A DNA stretch of 5,017 nt, taken from positions 1 through 5,017 of the forward strand of contig DATAZV010000404.1 of assembly GCA_036271855.1 (NCBI GenBank). The letters run 5' to 3'. The position numbers and the translations under genes were made by a program. Positions 1 through 5,017 of the stretch are shown here, piece by piece. Every line of letters begins with the position of its first letter. Position 1 is the first letter of the stretch. The notes below the pieces were generated by a model that ran no database searches, was not told where the DNA came from, and was given only the letters and a program-made list of their open reading frames with translations. This DNA is from JAQGMJ01 sp036271855. GTDB lineage: Bacteria > Pseudomonadota > Gammaproteobacteria > Burkholderiales > JAEUOS01.

Positions 1-2820
1 GCGCATTTCCTGCTGGAATACAGGCTGCGGCAGGACGTTAATCTCGGCTTCATGCGCCGGCAGGGACAGGTACTCGAAGGCGTCGGCATCCAGCCAGACC
101 AGCGCCGGATTGAGCGCCAGCTTGCCGTCGGTGATCAGCACCGCATCGGCCCTGCCCAGCAGCTTGCGCAGCCGCGAAAGCGTCATCTCGCCCGACTTGC
201 GCGCGTCTTCGGCGTCGGGCCAGAGCATTTCGACCAGCGTGGGAAAGTCGACGTCGCGCCCGCCTAGCGCAATCAGGGCCTTGAGCAGTTCGAGCGGCTT
301 TTTCTGCGCCTTGCCGTTGAAGGTAAGCGGCTCGCCTTCGATCACCACCCGGAAATTTCCCAGGGTGTAGATTTTCACCGCCCACGGCCATGCCTCGACC
401 TCCGGCCCCGGCGGCTGCAGTTGCTGCTCCCGGATCACGCTGCTTACGTATTCGGTCTCGATGCCCGCCTGCAGCGCCTGCGACAGCAGCTGCCCGACCA
501 TTTCGGGCATCCAGCGATAGGTGTAGCCGAATACATTGCGGCGGCGGAAGAACGGCAGGCACAGGCTCAATGCGGCACGACAGCGGTAAAGGTCGCCCGC
601 CGCCCAGGCGACGCCGGCTTCCAGCAGGCTGACTTCCTGTTCACAGCAGTCCAGGCCGATGCCGTCGACCAGGCGGCGCACATAGTCGAAGCTGGATTCG
701 GCGCGGCCAACGTCACCGACCTGCAGCAGCATCTGGACGTGGTTGATCAGGGTGATGAACTTGGAGGGGAACCACATGCGCTCGACGCCCTCCATTGCCG
801 CGTCCTGGGAGGCCAGCGCGGTGCTCGCATCGCCTTCGGCCACCGCCCGGATGGCCTGCACCAGATGACCGTACAGGTCATCCCCCGGCCGCCCCGGAAC
901 GCGCAGCCGCTCGAAGCGCTGCGCCGCGATCCGGCCGGCCTCCGGATCATGCCGGAAAGCAGCAAGAAAGCCGGAAAGCAGGCATTCGAATCCGGAACTG
1001 GAGCGCCAATTGTTGGCCTCGGCAATCAGCCGCGCTTCGCCCAGCACGCGTTCCATCTGGTCGTACTGCATGCTCCAGATGTAGTAGGTGCCCTGACGGA
1101 TGCGCCACCAGTGGCGGCTCAGGGGCACGATGGCGGGGTAGCTCATCAGGGGCTCGACACGGCCGAAGACGCGGGCGGCGAGCTCGGTGTCGCCCTTCCA
1201 TGCGCAATAGGGTAGCAGCGCGGCGCCCGCCATCACGATGCGGTTGGGCTCGATGTCTTCGGTAATCAGGCTGTCGATGCGCCTGACGCTGAGTGCCAGC
1301 AGAGGGTGACCCGGCTGCTCGTAGAAGGTGCCGAGCACACAGGCACAGTAGACGCGCAGGGCCATTTCGCCGGATGGAAACCGCGGTTCGTCGCGCAGCA
1401 GCACTTCCAGCGCCGACACCCACTTCTTCAGCGACGCAAATTCATAATCGAGCATGTGGGTTTCGATGATGGCCCCGGCCGCCACCATCTGGCCCAGGCT
1501 GTCGCCGCGGCCGACGAAGTTCTCATAGGCATCTTCGAAAATTCCCCGGGCCCGCGGCGGCATGGTCGCCGCGTAGCACATGCCGAGCCAGAATTTCAGC
1601 CAGGGCTCGCCCAGCAGGGTCGACACCGGCAACGCCAGGATCCACTCCTGCAGGGTCTCGCGCCGCCCCTGGGCGACCAGCGAGGACGCCGCCCGCAGGA
1701 TCGCGCCGCGCGCCTTGTCCCAGTGTTCGATCTGCAGGTACAAGGCGACCGCGTGTTCGACCGCGCCATCGGCGGCCAGCAGGTCGGCGGTGTCGCCGAT
1801 CAGCTTGGACAGCGCCATCGGCGGCAAGGCATGACGCGCTTCCTCTCGCAGGAAGGCGCTGAACAGTGCGTGATAGTGGTATACCGGCTCCTGGTCGAGG
1901 CGGCGATCAGTGAACAGATGCCGCTTGAACATGTCCTCCAGCACGCGGCCCGCATGCGCGTCGCCGCTGATCTCCACCGCCAGGCGGGCGGTGACATGGG
2001 GCAAAAAGGCGGTGCGCATCAGCACCGAGCGCGACTCCTCCGGCAGGTCGCTGAACACCTGGCCGGCGAAATACGCGAACACCGTGTCCATCGTGCCGGC
2101 ATGGGCGATCGAGTTGAGGATGCCGGTATGTTTCACGCGCTCCGCCATCAGCACAGTGCCGGCTGCCCATCCAGCCGCCTGCGCATGCAGTGCGCCCAGG
2201 CTGTTCTGGTCGGACGGAAATCCGGCACCCGCCATTTCGGCAGTCTCTTCCATGGTCAGGCGCAAGGCGTCGAACCCGACCTGGGCAATGGTGCCATTGA
2301 CCAGCAGCCTGGAACATTCGGCCGGCGGCTCGGTACGGCTGACGATGAATACGTTGATCCCGTCGGGAACTTCGGCCAGCATGCGCTCGATCAGGGTATG
2401 AAAAACCGAGTCGGCCGGGACTTCCTGGTAATTGTCCAGCACCAGCGCCATCGGTGCCGGCATGCGCTGGTAGAAGCTGCGAAAAAAGCGCCGCGCGAAG
2501 CCGGGCAGATCCGCGAGGTACTCGGGCGTCAGCAGCGGCAGCCCATCCTTGGCCTCCTCATCGGCGGGGTCGACGGCCAGGCGCAAGTAGTAAAAAAAGG
2601 CGGCCGGGTCGGCTTCACCGCTGTCGATCTCGAACCAGACGGCCGGCAGCTTGCGTGCCTCCAGGTAGGTGGAGAGCAGGACAGTTTTCCCCGCACCGGG
2701 CGGACCGGCGATCCAGACCACCGGATGCGCACGATTTTCGTCGAGCAGGTTGAACAAACGTTCCCGGGGAATCGCGCCCCGGATTCTGGGCTTGCTTAGC
2801 TTTGCGAGTCTTTTTTTCAT
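1..2820 (-). CDS. MalT/AfsR-like STAND-ATPase transcriptional regulator with winged-helix domain (3' end cut by window edge)
   Basis: Seen: 940 codons are open without a stop from ATG at 2820 to the window edge. The start MKKRLAKLSKPRIRGAIPRE resembles the N-terminus of MalT-family regulators. Walker A GPPGAGKT lies at residues 39-46, a Walker B-like strand ALVLDNYQ at about 125-132, and a sensor-like VFIVSRTEPP follows near 155. Next comes a winged-helix NB-ARC-type segment ending in YHYHALFSAFLREEA, and then several hundred residues of helical (TPR-like) repeats. From about residue 813 (VKIYTLGNF) to 920 there is an OmpR/AfsR-type winged helix (LELLKALIALGG, LVEMLWPDAE, TLSRLRKLLG). Known of the family: these proteins are cytosolic signal-responsive activators whose ATPase switches oligomerisation. 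Classical MalT carries a C-terminal LuxR helix-turn-helix instead. A BTAD (bacterial transcriptional activation) domain normally follows this type of winged helix and would lie past the edge. Start choice: an in-frame TGA sits at 2896-2898 and no ATG, GTG or TTG lies between it and 2820. The Shine-Dalgarno is weak (AGG six bases upstream). Ligand and target genes are unknown. Confidence 0.93.
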   Translation of the reverse strand, partial: MKKRLAKLSKPRIRGAIPRERLFNLLDENRAHPVVWIAGPPGAGKTVLLSTYLEARKLPAVWFEIDSGEADPAAFFYYLRLAVDPADEEAKDGLPLLTPEYLADLPGFARRFFRSFYQRMPAPMALVLDNYQEVPADSVFHTLIERMLAEVPDGINVFIVSRTEPPAECSRLLVNGTIAQVGFDALRLTMEETAEMAGAGFPSDQNSLGALHAQAAGWAAGTVLMAERVKHTGILNSIAHAGTMDTVFAYFAGQVFSDLPEESRSVLMRTAFLPHVTARLAVEISGDAHAGRVLEDMFKRHLFTDRRLDQEPVYHYHALFSAFLREEARHALPPMALSKLIGDTADLLAADGAVEHAVALYLQIEHWDKARGAILRAASSLVAQGRRETLQEWILALPVSTLLGEPWLKFWLGMCYAATMPPRARGIFEDAYENFVGRGDSLGQMVAAGAIIETHMLDYEFASLKKWVSALEVLLRDEPRFPSGEMALRVYCACVLGTFYEQPGHPLLALSVRRIDSLITEDIEPNRIVMAGAALLPYCAWKGDTELAARVFGRVEPLMSYPAIVPLSRHWWRIRQGTYYIWSMQYDQMERVLGEARLIAEANNWRSSSGFECLLSGFLAAFRHDPEAGRIAAQRFERLRVPGRPGDDLYGHLVQAIRAVAEGDASTALASQDAAMEGVERMWFPSKFITLINHVQMLLQVGDVGRAESSFDYVRRLVDGIGLDCCEQEVSLLEAGVAWAAGDLYRCRAALSLCLPFFRRRNVFGYTYRWMPEMVGQLLSQALQAGIETEYVSSVIREQQLQPPGPEVEAWPWAVKIYTLGNFRVVIEGEPLTFNGKAQKKPLELLKALIALGGRDVDFPTLVEMLWPDAEDARKSGEMTLSRLRKLLGRADAVLITDGKLALNPALVWLDADAFEYLSLPAHEAEINVLPQPVFQQEMR

Positions 2821-2859
2821 CTTGTGCCTGAGTACAGAACTTCCCCGGCGAAACGAGGG

Positions 2860-2877
2860 GCCCTTTTTCCAAAGGGC
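2860..2877 (-). promoter_or_regulatory. Leader hairpin upstream of the regulator start
   Basis: The arms GCCCTTT and AAAGGGC form a perfect 7-bp stem with a 4-base loop, ending 40 bases upstream of the regulator ATG. There is no T-run after it in either direction, so it is not a typical intrinsic terminator. As part of the 5' untranslated RNA it could influence translation or stability. It could also be an operator dyad; the sequence alone does not decide. Confidence 0.4.
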
Positions 2878-2930
2878 ATCCGCATCGACCTTTGTTCAAA
2901 TTTTTCTGGCCGGTATTTTTGCAACTTCCG

Positions 2931-2947
2931 CGCAAGGTACGCTTGCG
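2931..2947. repeat. Small inverted repeat (CGCAAG / CTTGCG)
   Basis: Six-bp perfect arms at 2931-2936 and 2942-2947 are separated by five bases. It lies between the 2965-2977 dyad and the leader hairpin, upstream of the regulator gene. On its own it is within what chance allows in GC-rich DNA; it is listed because it adds to the clustering of dyads here. Confidence 0.3.
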
Positions 2948-2964
2948 AAAACATGACGGATGCA

Positions 2965-2977
2965 TTGATCGCATCAA
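2965..2977. promoter_or_regulatory. Perfect dyad TTGAT-N3-ATCAA, operator-like
   Basis: TTGAT and ATCAA arms flank CGC, about 145 bases upstream of the regulator ATG and next to the A/T-rich tract. The arms equal the FNR/ANR half-sites, but that family uses a four-base spacer and this site has three, so an FNR call is not supported. It may be an operator for another dimeric regulator, or chance. Confidence 0.3.
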
Positions 2978-2984
2978 GCAGCGC

Positions 2985-3060
2985 GAAAAGTTTTCTTAGA
3001 TTTTATTTTTTTGCGCCACGCATGATTTCACAGTCGGCCGGAATATTATTTTTTGGCATC
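2985..3060. other. A/T-rich tract in an otherwise GC-rich window
   Basis: Long T-runs on the plus strand (A-runs on the minus strand) cluster at 3001-3012 and 3046-3055, with an 11-base palindrome GAAAAGTTTTC at 2985-2995. Such a tract upstream of a gene commonly provides promoter melting, an UP-like element or binding for nucleoid proteins such as H-NS-type silencers. The role here is inferred from position and composition only. Confidence 0.4.
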
Positions 3061-3107
3061 GCCGAGGCCTATATTGTACCGGCAATGCAGCGCCCCCATG
3101 GCACCGC

Positions 3108-3135
3108 CAGGCCCGCGCCAAAGAGCGCGAGCCTG
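3108..3135 (-). other. Strong 11-bp hairpin downstream of the CcoN-like gene
   Basis: On the minus-strand RNA the arms CAGGCUCGCGC and GCGCGGGCCUG pair over 11 positions with one G-U wobble, around a six-base loop. On the plus strand the same position is a C-A mismatch, so the structure is better in the direction of the methyltransferase operon. It begins 85 bases after the stop of the CcoN-like gene. There is no U-run after it, so it is not a classical intrinsic terminator. A role in 3' end protection or in a Rho-dependent end is possible. Confidence 0.45.
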
Positions 3136-3220
3136 CCACGGCCTGCCAATATTGCTTGGGCCAGACCAGGGCCTGCGCGCCATCGGCAGCACGCCAATAG
3201 CGCGGTTTATTGCAAAGTGA

Positions 3221-3613
3221 TCAGGTACGCAAGTTGAACAACATGTTGTAGGCAAACAGCAGCACGGAAATCCCGACCGCAAACGCGCCGCCGGCGAGCA
3301 GCGGCAGCAGGCTCGGATAGCCCGACATCTGCGCCGCCAGGCCGATCATCATCACCGGCAGGCCGAGGTTGTGGATCCAGAACTGCACGCGCGCTACGCC
3401 GTTGCGCCCCAGTTCCGGCAAATGCTGGTAGATCAGTCCGATCAGGGCGAGTGAAACCCAGCCGGTGAGATTGACATGCGCATGCACGCCGAGCAGCTTG
3501 TGATCGCCCGAAAGGCCCATGCCGATGCCCAGCGAAATGCCGACGACGAAATACAGCACCGCCATGCGCCACCAGGCGAGTCCGGCATAGTCGAGTGGGT
3601 TGATTTGCATCAT
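3221..3613 (-). CDS. Small CcoN-like (heme-copper oxidase subunit I-like) integral membrane protein
   Basis: This is a 130-residue protein with about four hydrophobic membrane segments (residues about 17-34, 43-62, 77-94 and 101-125). The segment GVHAHVNLTGWVSLALIGLI has the pattern of the helix in cbb3 oxidase subunit I (CcoN) that carries a low-spin heme ligand. H44 and H46 are candidate ligands, with further histidines at 38, 64 and 81. Full CcoN is several times longer with about twelve helices, so this is either a natural stand-alone homologue of its N-terminal helices or a heme or metal-binding relative. It cannot hold the complete heme-copper centre by itself. Short CcoN-like proteins of this kind occur in Betaproteobacteria, usually with no assigned role (from memory). 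It lies 13 bp after the methyltransferase stop, so the two are probably co-transcribed. The start is one of two adjacent ATGs (3611-3613 or 3608-3610), preceded by a weak AGG. The frame is intact with no sign of recent decay. Confidence 0.85.
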   Translation of the reverse strand: MMQINPLDYAGLAWWRMAVLYFVVGISLGIGMGLSGDHKLLGVHAHVNLTGWVSLALIGLIYQHLPELGRNGVARVQFWIHNLGLPVMMIGLAAQMSGYPSLLPLLAGGAFAVGISVLLFAYNMLFNLRT

Positions 3614-3626
3614 TGGCCTGTTGCGT

Positions 3627-4430
3627 TCAGCGGCGCTGCGCTATCACTTCAAGATAATCGGCCGGCGCGTAAAAGCTGCTGTCGCCCGAGTTGTTGTGCC
3701 GATGCGCCAGATCGAGCAGGTCGCGCGCCAGGCTGCGCTGCTGGCCTTCCGGCAGCACGCTGAAAAACAGGGCTATCGGCCCCGAATAGGCGCGCATCTG
3801 CTCCAGCCAGTGTTCCGGCGACAAATAGCGCATGCCGACGCTCCTGCGCCTGACGCGCAGGTCGGTAATGCCGCCGGCAAACAGCCGGCGCAGCGCATTC
3901 TCGGTTCCCCACAGCATCGGCGGGCGCACATCCGGCGGCGGCGGTGCGTAGGCCGATATCTGCTGAAACACGTCCGACATGAAACCCTCCGGCGCCCAGT
4001 TCGCCATGCAGACGCGGCCGCCGGGTTTGCACACGCGCAATAGTTCCGCCGCGGCCTTTTCCTGATCGATGGCGAACATCGATCCAAAGGTGGATAGCAC
4101 GACGTCAAAACTGGCGTCGGCAAAAGGCAGCTGCTCGGCATCGGCGGCGCGGAAGTCGATCTCAAGCCCCTCGGTGGCGGCGCGCTCGGCCGCCTTGTCG
4201 AGCAGCGCCGGCACAAAATCGACACCTGTCACCTTGCACCAGCGCCGCGCGGCTGCGATGGCGGTATTGCCGCTGCCGGTTGCAACATCGAGCACGCTCT
4301 GGCCGGCGCGCAGGCCCGCGCTTTCGCACAGGTTCTCACTGACAATCACATACGCCGGCGCGATTTTGGAGAAATCCCCGACGGTCCACATGCGCTTGTG
4401 GATTTGCCTGATGTTGCTGGCTACCTGCAT
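3627..4430 (-). CDS. Class I SAM-dependent methyltransferase (UbiE/Methyltransf_11 type)
   Basis: This 267-residue soluble protein has the Rossmann-type methyltransferase motifs in order. Motif I LDVATGSGN (47-55) is the SAM-binding glycine loop, and the acidic end of strand 2 is GVDF (69-72, D71). ADAEQLPF (96-103) is the adenine-contacting motif II region, FDVVLSTFGSMFA (108-120) is strand 4, and LLRVCKPGGRV (130-140) is motif III. Known of the family: these enzymes transfer a methyl group from S-adenosylmethionine to small molecules such as quinones, sterols or metabolites. The acceptor cannot be read from this sequence. Its N-terminus (IHKRMWTVGDFSKIA) differs from UbiE, and motif I lacks UbiE's usual context, so ubiE is not assigned. 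It is the first gene of a likely operon with the downstream CcoN-like protein. Start support: AAAGG six bases upstream of the ATG. Its promoter probably lies in the inverted-repeat-rich region 4440-4560. Confidence 0.93.
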   Translation of the reverse strand: MQVASNIRQIHKRMWTVGDFSKIAPAYVIVSENLCESAGLRAGQSVLDVATGSGNTAIAAARRWCKVTGVDFVPALLDKAAERAATEGLEIDFRAADAEQLPFADASFDVVLSTFGSMFAIDQEKAAAELLRVCKPGGRVCMANWAPEGFMSDVFQQISAYAPPPPDVRPPMLWGTENALRRLFAGGITDLRVRRRSVGMRYLSPEHWLEQMRAYSGPIALFFSVLPEGQQRSLARDLLDLAHRHNNSGDSSFYAPADYLEVIAQRR

Positions 4431-4432
4431 GC

Positions 4433-4448
4433 CTGACCTTTACTGACC
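4433..4448. repeat. CTGACC direct repeat, 10-bp period, overlapping the methyltransferase RBS
   Basis: CTGACC occurs at 4433-4438 and 4443-4448 (GGTCAG on the coding strand), on the same face of the helix, with the AAAGG ribosome-binding site between the copies. It could be a tandem half-site pair for a repressor or an RNA-level control element. Such short repeats also arise by chance. Confidence 0.25.
4437..4441 (-). promoter_or_regulatory. Ribosome-binding site of the methyltransferase gene
   Basis: AAAGG on the minus strand is six bases from the ATG at 4430. This supports that start over later in-frame ATGs such as codon 14. Confidence 0.6.
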
Positions 4449-4483
4449 GAAAAATTACGAATACGCGACACAGCGGGTGTGCC

Positions 4484-4502
4484 ATTGGTCTTGCTAACCA
4501 AT
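4484..4502. repeat. Inverted repeat 1 of 3 (ATTGGT-N7-ACCAAT)
   Basis: Perfect 6-bp arms at 4484-4489 and 4497-4502 lie about 55 bases upstream of the methyltransferase start, in the position of a promoter or operator for that gene. The core is related to the CCAAT/ATTGG pentamer by sequence only; no bacterial regulator is assigned. Confidence 0.45.
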
Positions 4503-4511
4503 TTGCGGATT

Positions 4512-4531
4512 GCAGTGCGCCATTGCACTGC
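4512..4531. repeat. Inverted repeat 2 of 3 (GCAGTGC-N6-GCACTGC)
   Basis: Perfect 7-bp arms at 4512-4518 and 4525-4531 around six bases. GCAGTGCGC (4512-4520) and GCACTGCGC (4525-4533) also form a near-direct repeat differing at one base. The dyad could form a hairpin in RNA of either strand or serve as a dimer-binding operator. Confidence 0.5.
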
Positions 4532-4532
4532 G

Positions 4533-4556
4533 CGTTTCCCGCCGTGGAGGGAAACG
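4533..4556. repeat. Inverted repeat 3 of 3 (CGTTTCCC-N8-GGGAAACG)
   Basis: Perfect 8-bp arms at 4533-4540 and 4549-4556 around eight bases, the longest of the three dyads and separated from the second by a single base. No T-run follows on either strand, so it is not an intrinsic terminator. Its size and spacing fit an operator for a dimeric regulator or a stable RNA stem. Confidence 0.5.
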
Positions 4557-4950
4557 GGCGCAAATGTAGGCCAGTTCGAACAAGCCAAAGCCCACACATG
4601 CCCCACATTTTAGAAATACCGCGCCGCACCAGAGAGCTGCCCAGCGCCTCAAACCCGATCCATGACCGGGAGGGCAGGCGTGCACCTGGGCATGGGTGAA
4701 ATCGCACTGCGGGCTTAAGGAATGCGTAGGTGCTCGCCAAGCACACTGGAAAAGCCCTTGATTTAAAAGATTTTCCCTATTGCCTCTTACCGTCCTGGGC
4801 CGGGACAGCCCATTCCCTGGCCGCGTGCTACCCGCGATGCTCCGGCCCCATGCCTGCGAATGGACAACAGATTGTGCGCCGCAGCGCAAGTATCAATTGC
4901 CCATCGAATCTACGATTTATTCCAGGCAAGACTTTCATTTCTTTTTCGCA

Positions 4951-4957
4951 GGGGGAG
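4951..4957 (+). promoter_or_regulatory. Strong ribosome-binding site of the Tat-signal gene
   Basis: GGGGGAG lies five bases before the ATG at 4963, after a pyrimidine-rich stretch. This fixes the start and suggests efficient translation. Confidence 0.75.
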
Positions 4958-4962
4958 ATCGT

Positions 4963-5017
4963 ATGAACCAGAGCAATCGCCGCAATTTTCTCAAAGCCAC
5001 CGGCGCAGCAGCGCTGG
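4963..5017 (+). CDS. Twin-arginine (Tat) signal-containing exported protein, 5' end only
   Basis: Eighteen codons are visible: MNQSNRRNFLKATGAAAL. NRRNFLK fits the Tat consensus (S/T)RRxFLK closely, with Asn in place of Ser/Thr, and is followed by the start of a mildly hydrophobic Ala-rich h-region. The product is therefore expected to be folded in the cytoplasm, often around a cofactor, and exported to the periplasm by TatABC. The mature domain is beyond the window, so oxidoreductases, substrate-binding proteins, amidases and other Tat clients are all possible and no function is assigned. It is transcribed divergently from the methyltransferase operon. Confidence 0.85.
   Translation, partial: MNQSNRRNFLKATGAAAL

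Larger units (their letters stand above)
2821..3220. other. Intergenic region between the regulator and the methyltransferase operon
   Basis: No convincing gene is seen in these 400 bases; open frames crossing them have low-complexity or unnatural composition. The right part (3100-3190) is GC-rich and holds a strong hairpin and short GCCTGC direct repeats (3131, 3141, 3171). The central part (about 2985-3060) is strikingly A/T-rich. The left part (2860-2977) has three small inverted repeats. Because both flanking genes read leftward, the region probably holds the end of the upstream transcript and the promoter and leader of the regulator. A -10-like hexamer TACAAT is present on the minus strand (3078 to 3073) and another, TAAAAT, at 3005 to 3000, but neither has a recognisable -35 element at the usual distance, so no promoter is called. 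Confidence 0.6.
4431..4962. other. Divergent intergenic region (532 bp) between the methyltransferase operon and the Tat-signal gene
   Basis: No credible gene is seen: open frames across it have abundant Cys, Trp, Pro and Arg in unnatural order and lack good ribosome-binding sites. Three consecutive inverted repeats occupy 4484-4556. Smaller dyads occur at 4730-4744 (GTGCT/AGCAC) and 4796-4812 (TGGGC/GCCCA). Base composition is more mixed than in the flanking genes, with A/T-richer stretches at 4441-4465, 4755-4780 and 4895-4950, where promoters would be expected. No pair of -35 and -10 hexamers at standard spacing was convincing in either direction. An unannotated small RNA cannot be excluded. 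Confidence 0.6.

Noticed and set aside
421..1215. A 264-codon plus-strand open frame opposite the 3' half of the regulator gene.
   Set aside because: It is likewise an antisense shadow of the regulator's helical-repeat region, with no ribosome-binding site or family motif.
1306..2799. A 497-codon plus-strand open frame opposite the regulator gene.
   Set aside because: It is antisense to a frame with clear ATPase and winged-helix motifs. Its translation is rich in Gln, His, Arg and Gly with no recognisable domain, as expected from the complement of GC-rich coding DNA.
2824..3237. A 137-codon plus-strand open frame spanning the 400-bp intergenic region.
   Set aside because: Its composition changes with local base content, it has no domain, and it runs into the end of the CcoN-like gene on the opposite strand. 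It is probably non-coding.
4468..4484. TGGCAC on the minus strand, resembling the -24 element of a sigma-54 promoter for the methyltransferase.
   Set aside because: At the required spacing the -12 element reads CTGTG and lacks the essential GC, so a sigma-54 promoter is not supported.
4758..4786. TTGATT as a possible -35 element for the plus-strand Tat gene.
   Set aside because: The hexamer at the correct distance is TGCCTC, unlike TATAAT, and the site is about 180 bases from the start codon.
4494..4889. A 131-codon minus-strand open frame, and an overlapping one at 4336-4746, in the divergent region.
   Set aside because: They are rich in Cys, Trp, Pro and Arg in no protein-like pattern. 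One overlaps the start of the well-supported methyltransferase in another frame, and neither has a good ribosome-binding site.

Overview
The window is GC-rich DNA with tightly packed, GC3-rich coding frames. It looks like a Betaproteobacterium, probably Burkholderiales or a relative. This is an inference from base composition and from the gene families present (a MalT-type regulator with a C-terminal winged helix, a stand-alone small CcoN-like membrane protein, and a Tat-exported protein). No rRNA, tRNA, CRISPR array, insertion sequence or integrase is visible.

Layout, left to right: (1) Positions 1-2820, minus strand, hold one uninterrupted reading frame of 940 codons that runs off the left edge. 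It encodes a large MalT/AfsR-like STAND-ATPase transcriptional regulator with an N-terminal P-loop, a long helical-repeat middle and an OmpR-type winged helix near the visible end. (2) Positions 2821-3220 are a 400-bp gap with no convincing gene. It contains an A/T-rich tract, a small perfect dyad and several hairpins, and probably serves as the 3' end of the upstream operon plus the promoter and leader of the regulator. (3) Positions 3221-3613 and 3627-4430, both minus strand, form a probable two-gene operon. A class I SAM-dependent methyltransferase is transcribed first, followed 13 bp later by a four-helix heme-copper-oxidase-like membrane protein of 130 residues. (4) Positions 4431-4962 are a 532-bp divergent intergenic region with a cluster of three back-to-back inverted repeats near the methyltransferase side. 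(5) From 4963, plus strand, starts a gene with a strong ribosome-binding site and a textbook twin-arginine signal. Only 18 codons are visible.

How the parts relate: the minus-strand genes point the same way, but the 400-bp gap suggests that the regulator has its own promoter. The divergent arrangement of the Tat-exported protein and the methyltransferase operon makes the 4431-4962 region the likely control point for both. No specific inducer, target or pathway can be read from the sequence. The window is mostly ordinary. The points most worth a second look are the operon of a methyltransferase with a mini-CcoN protein, the triple inverted-repeat cluster, and the structured leader of the regulator.
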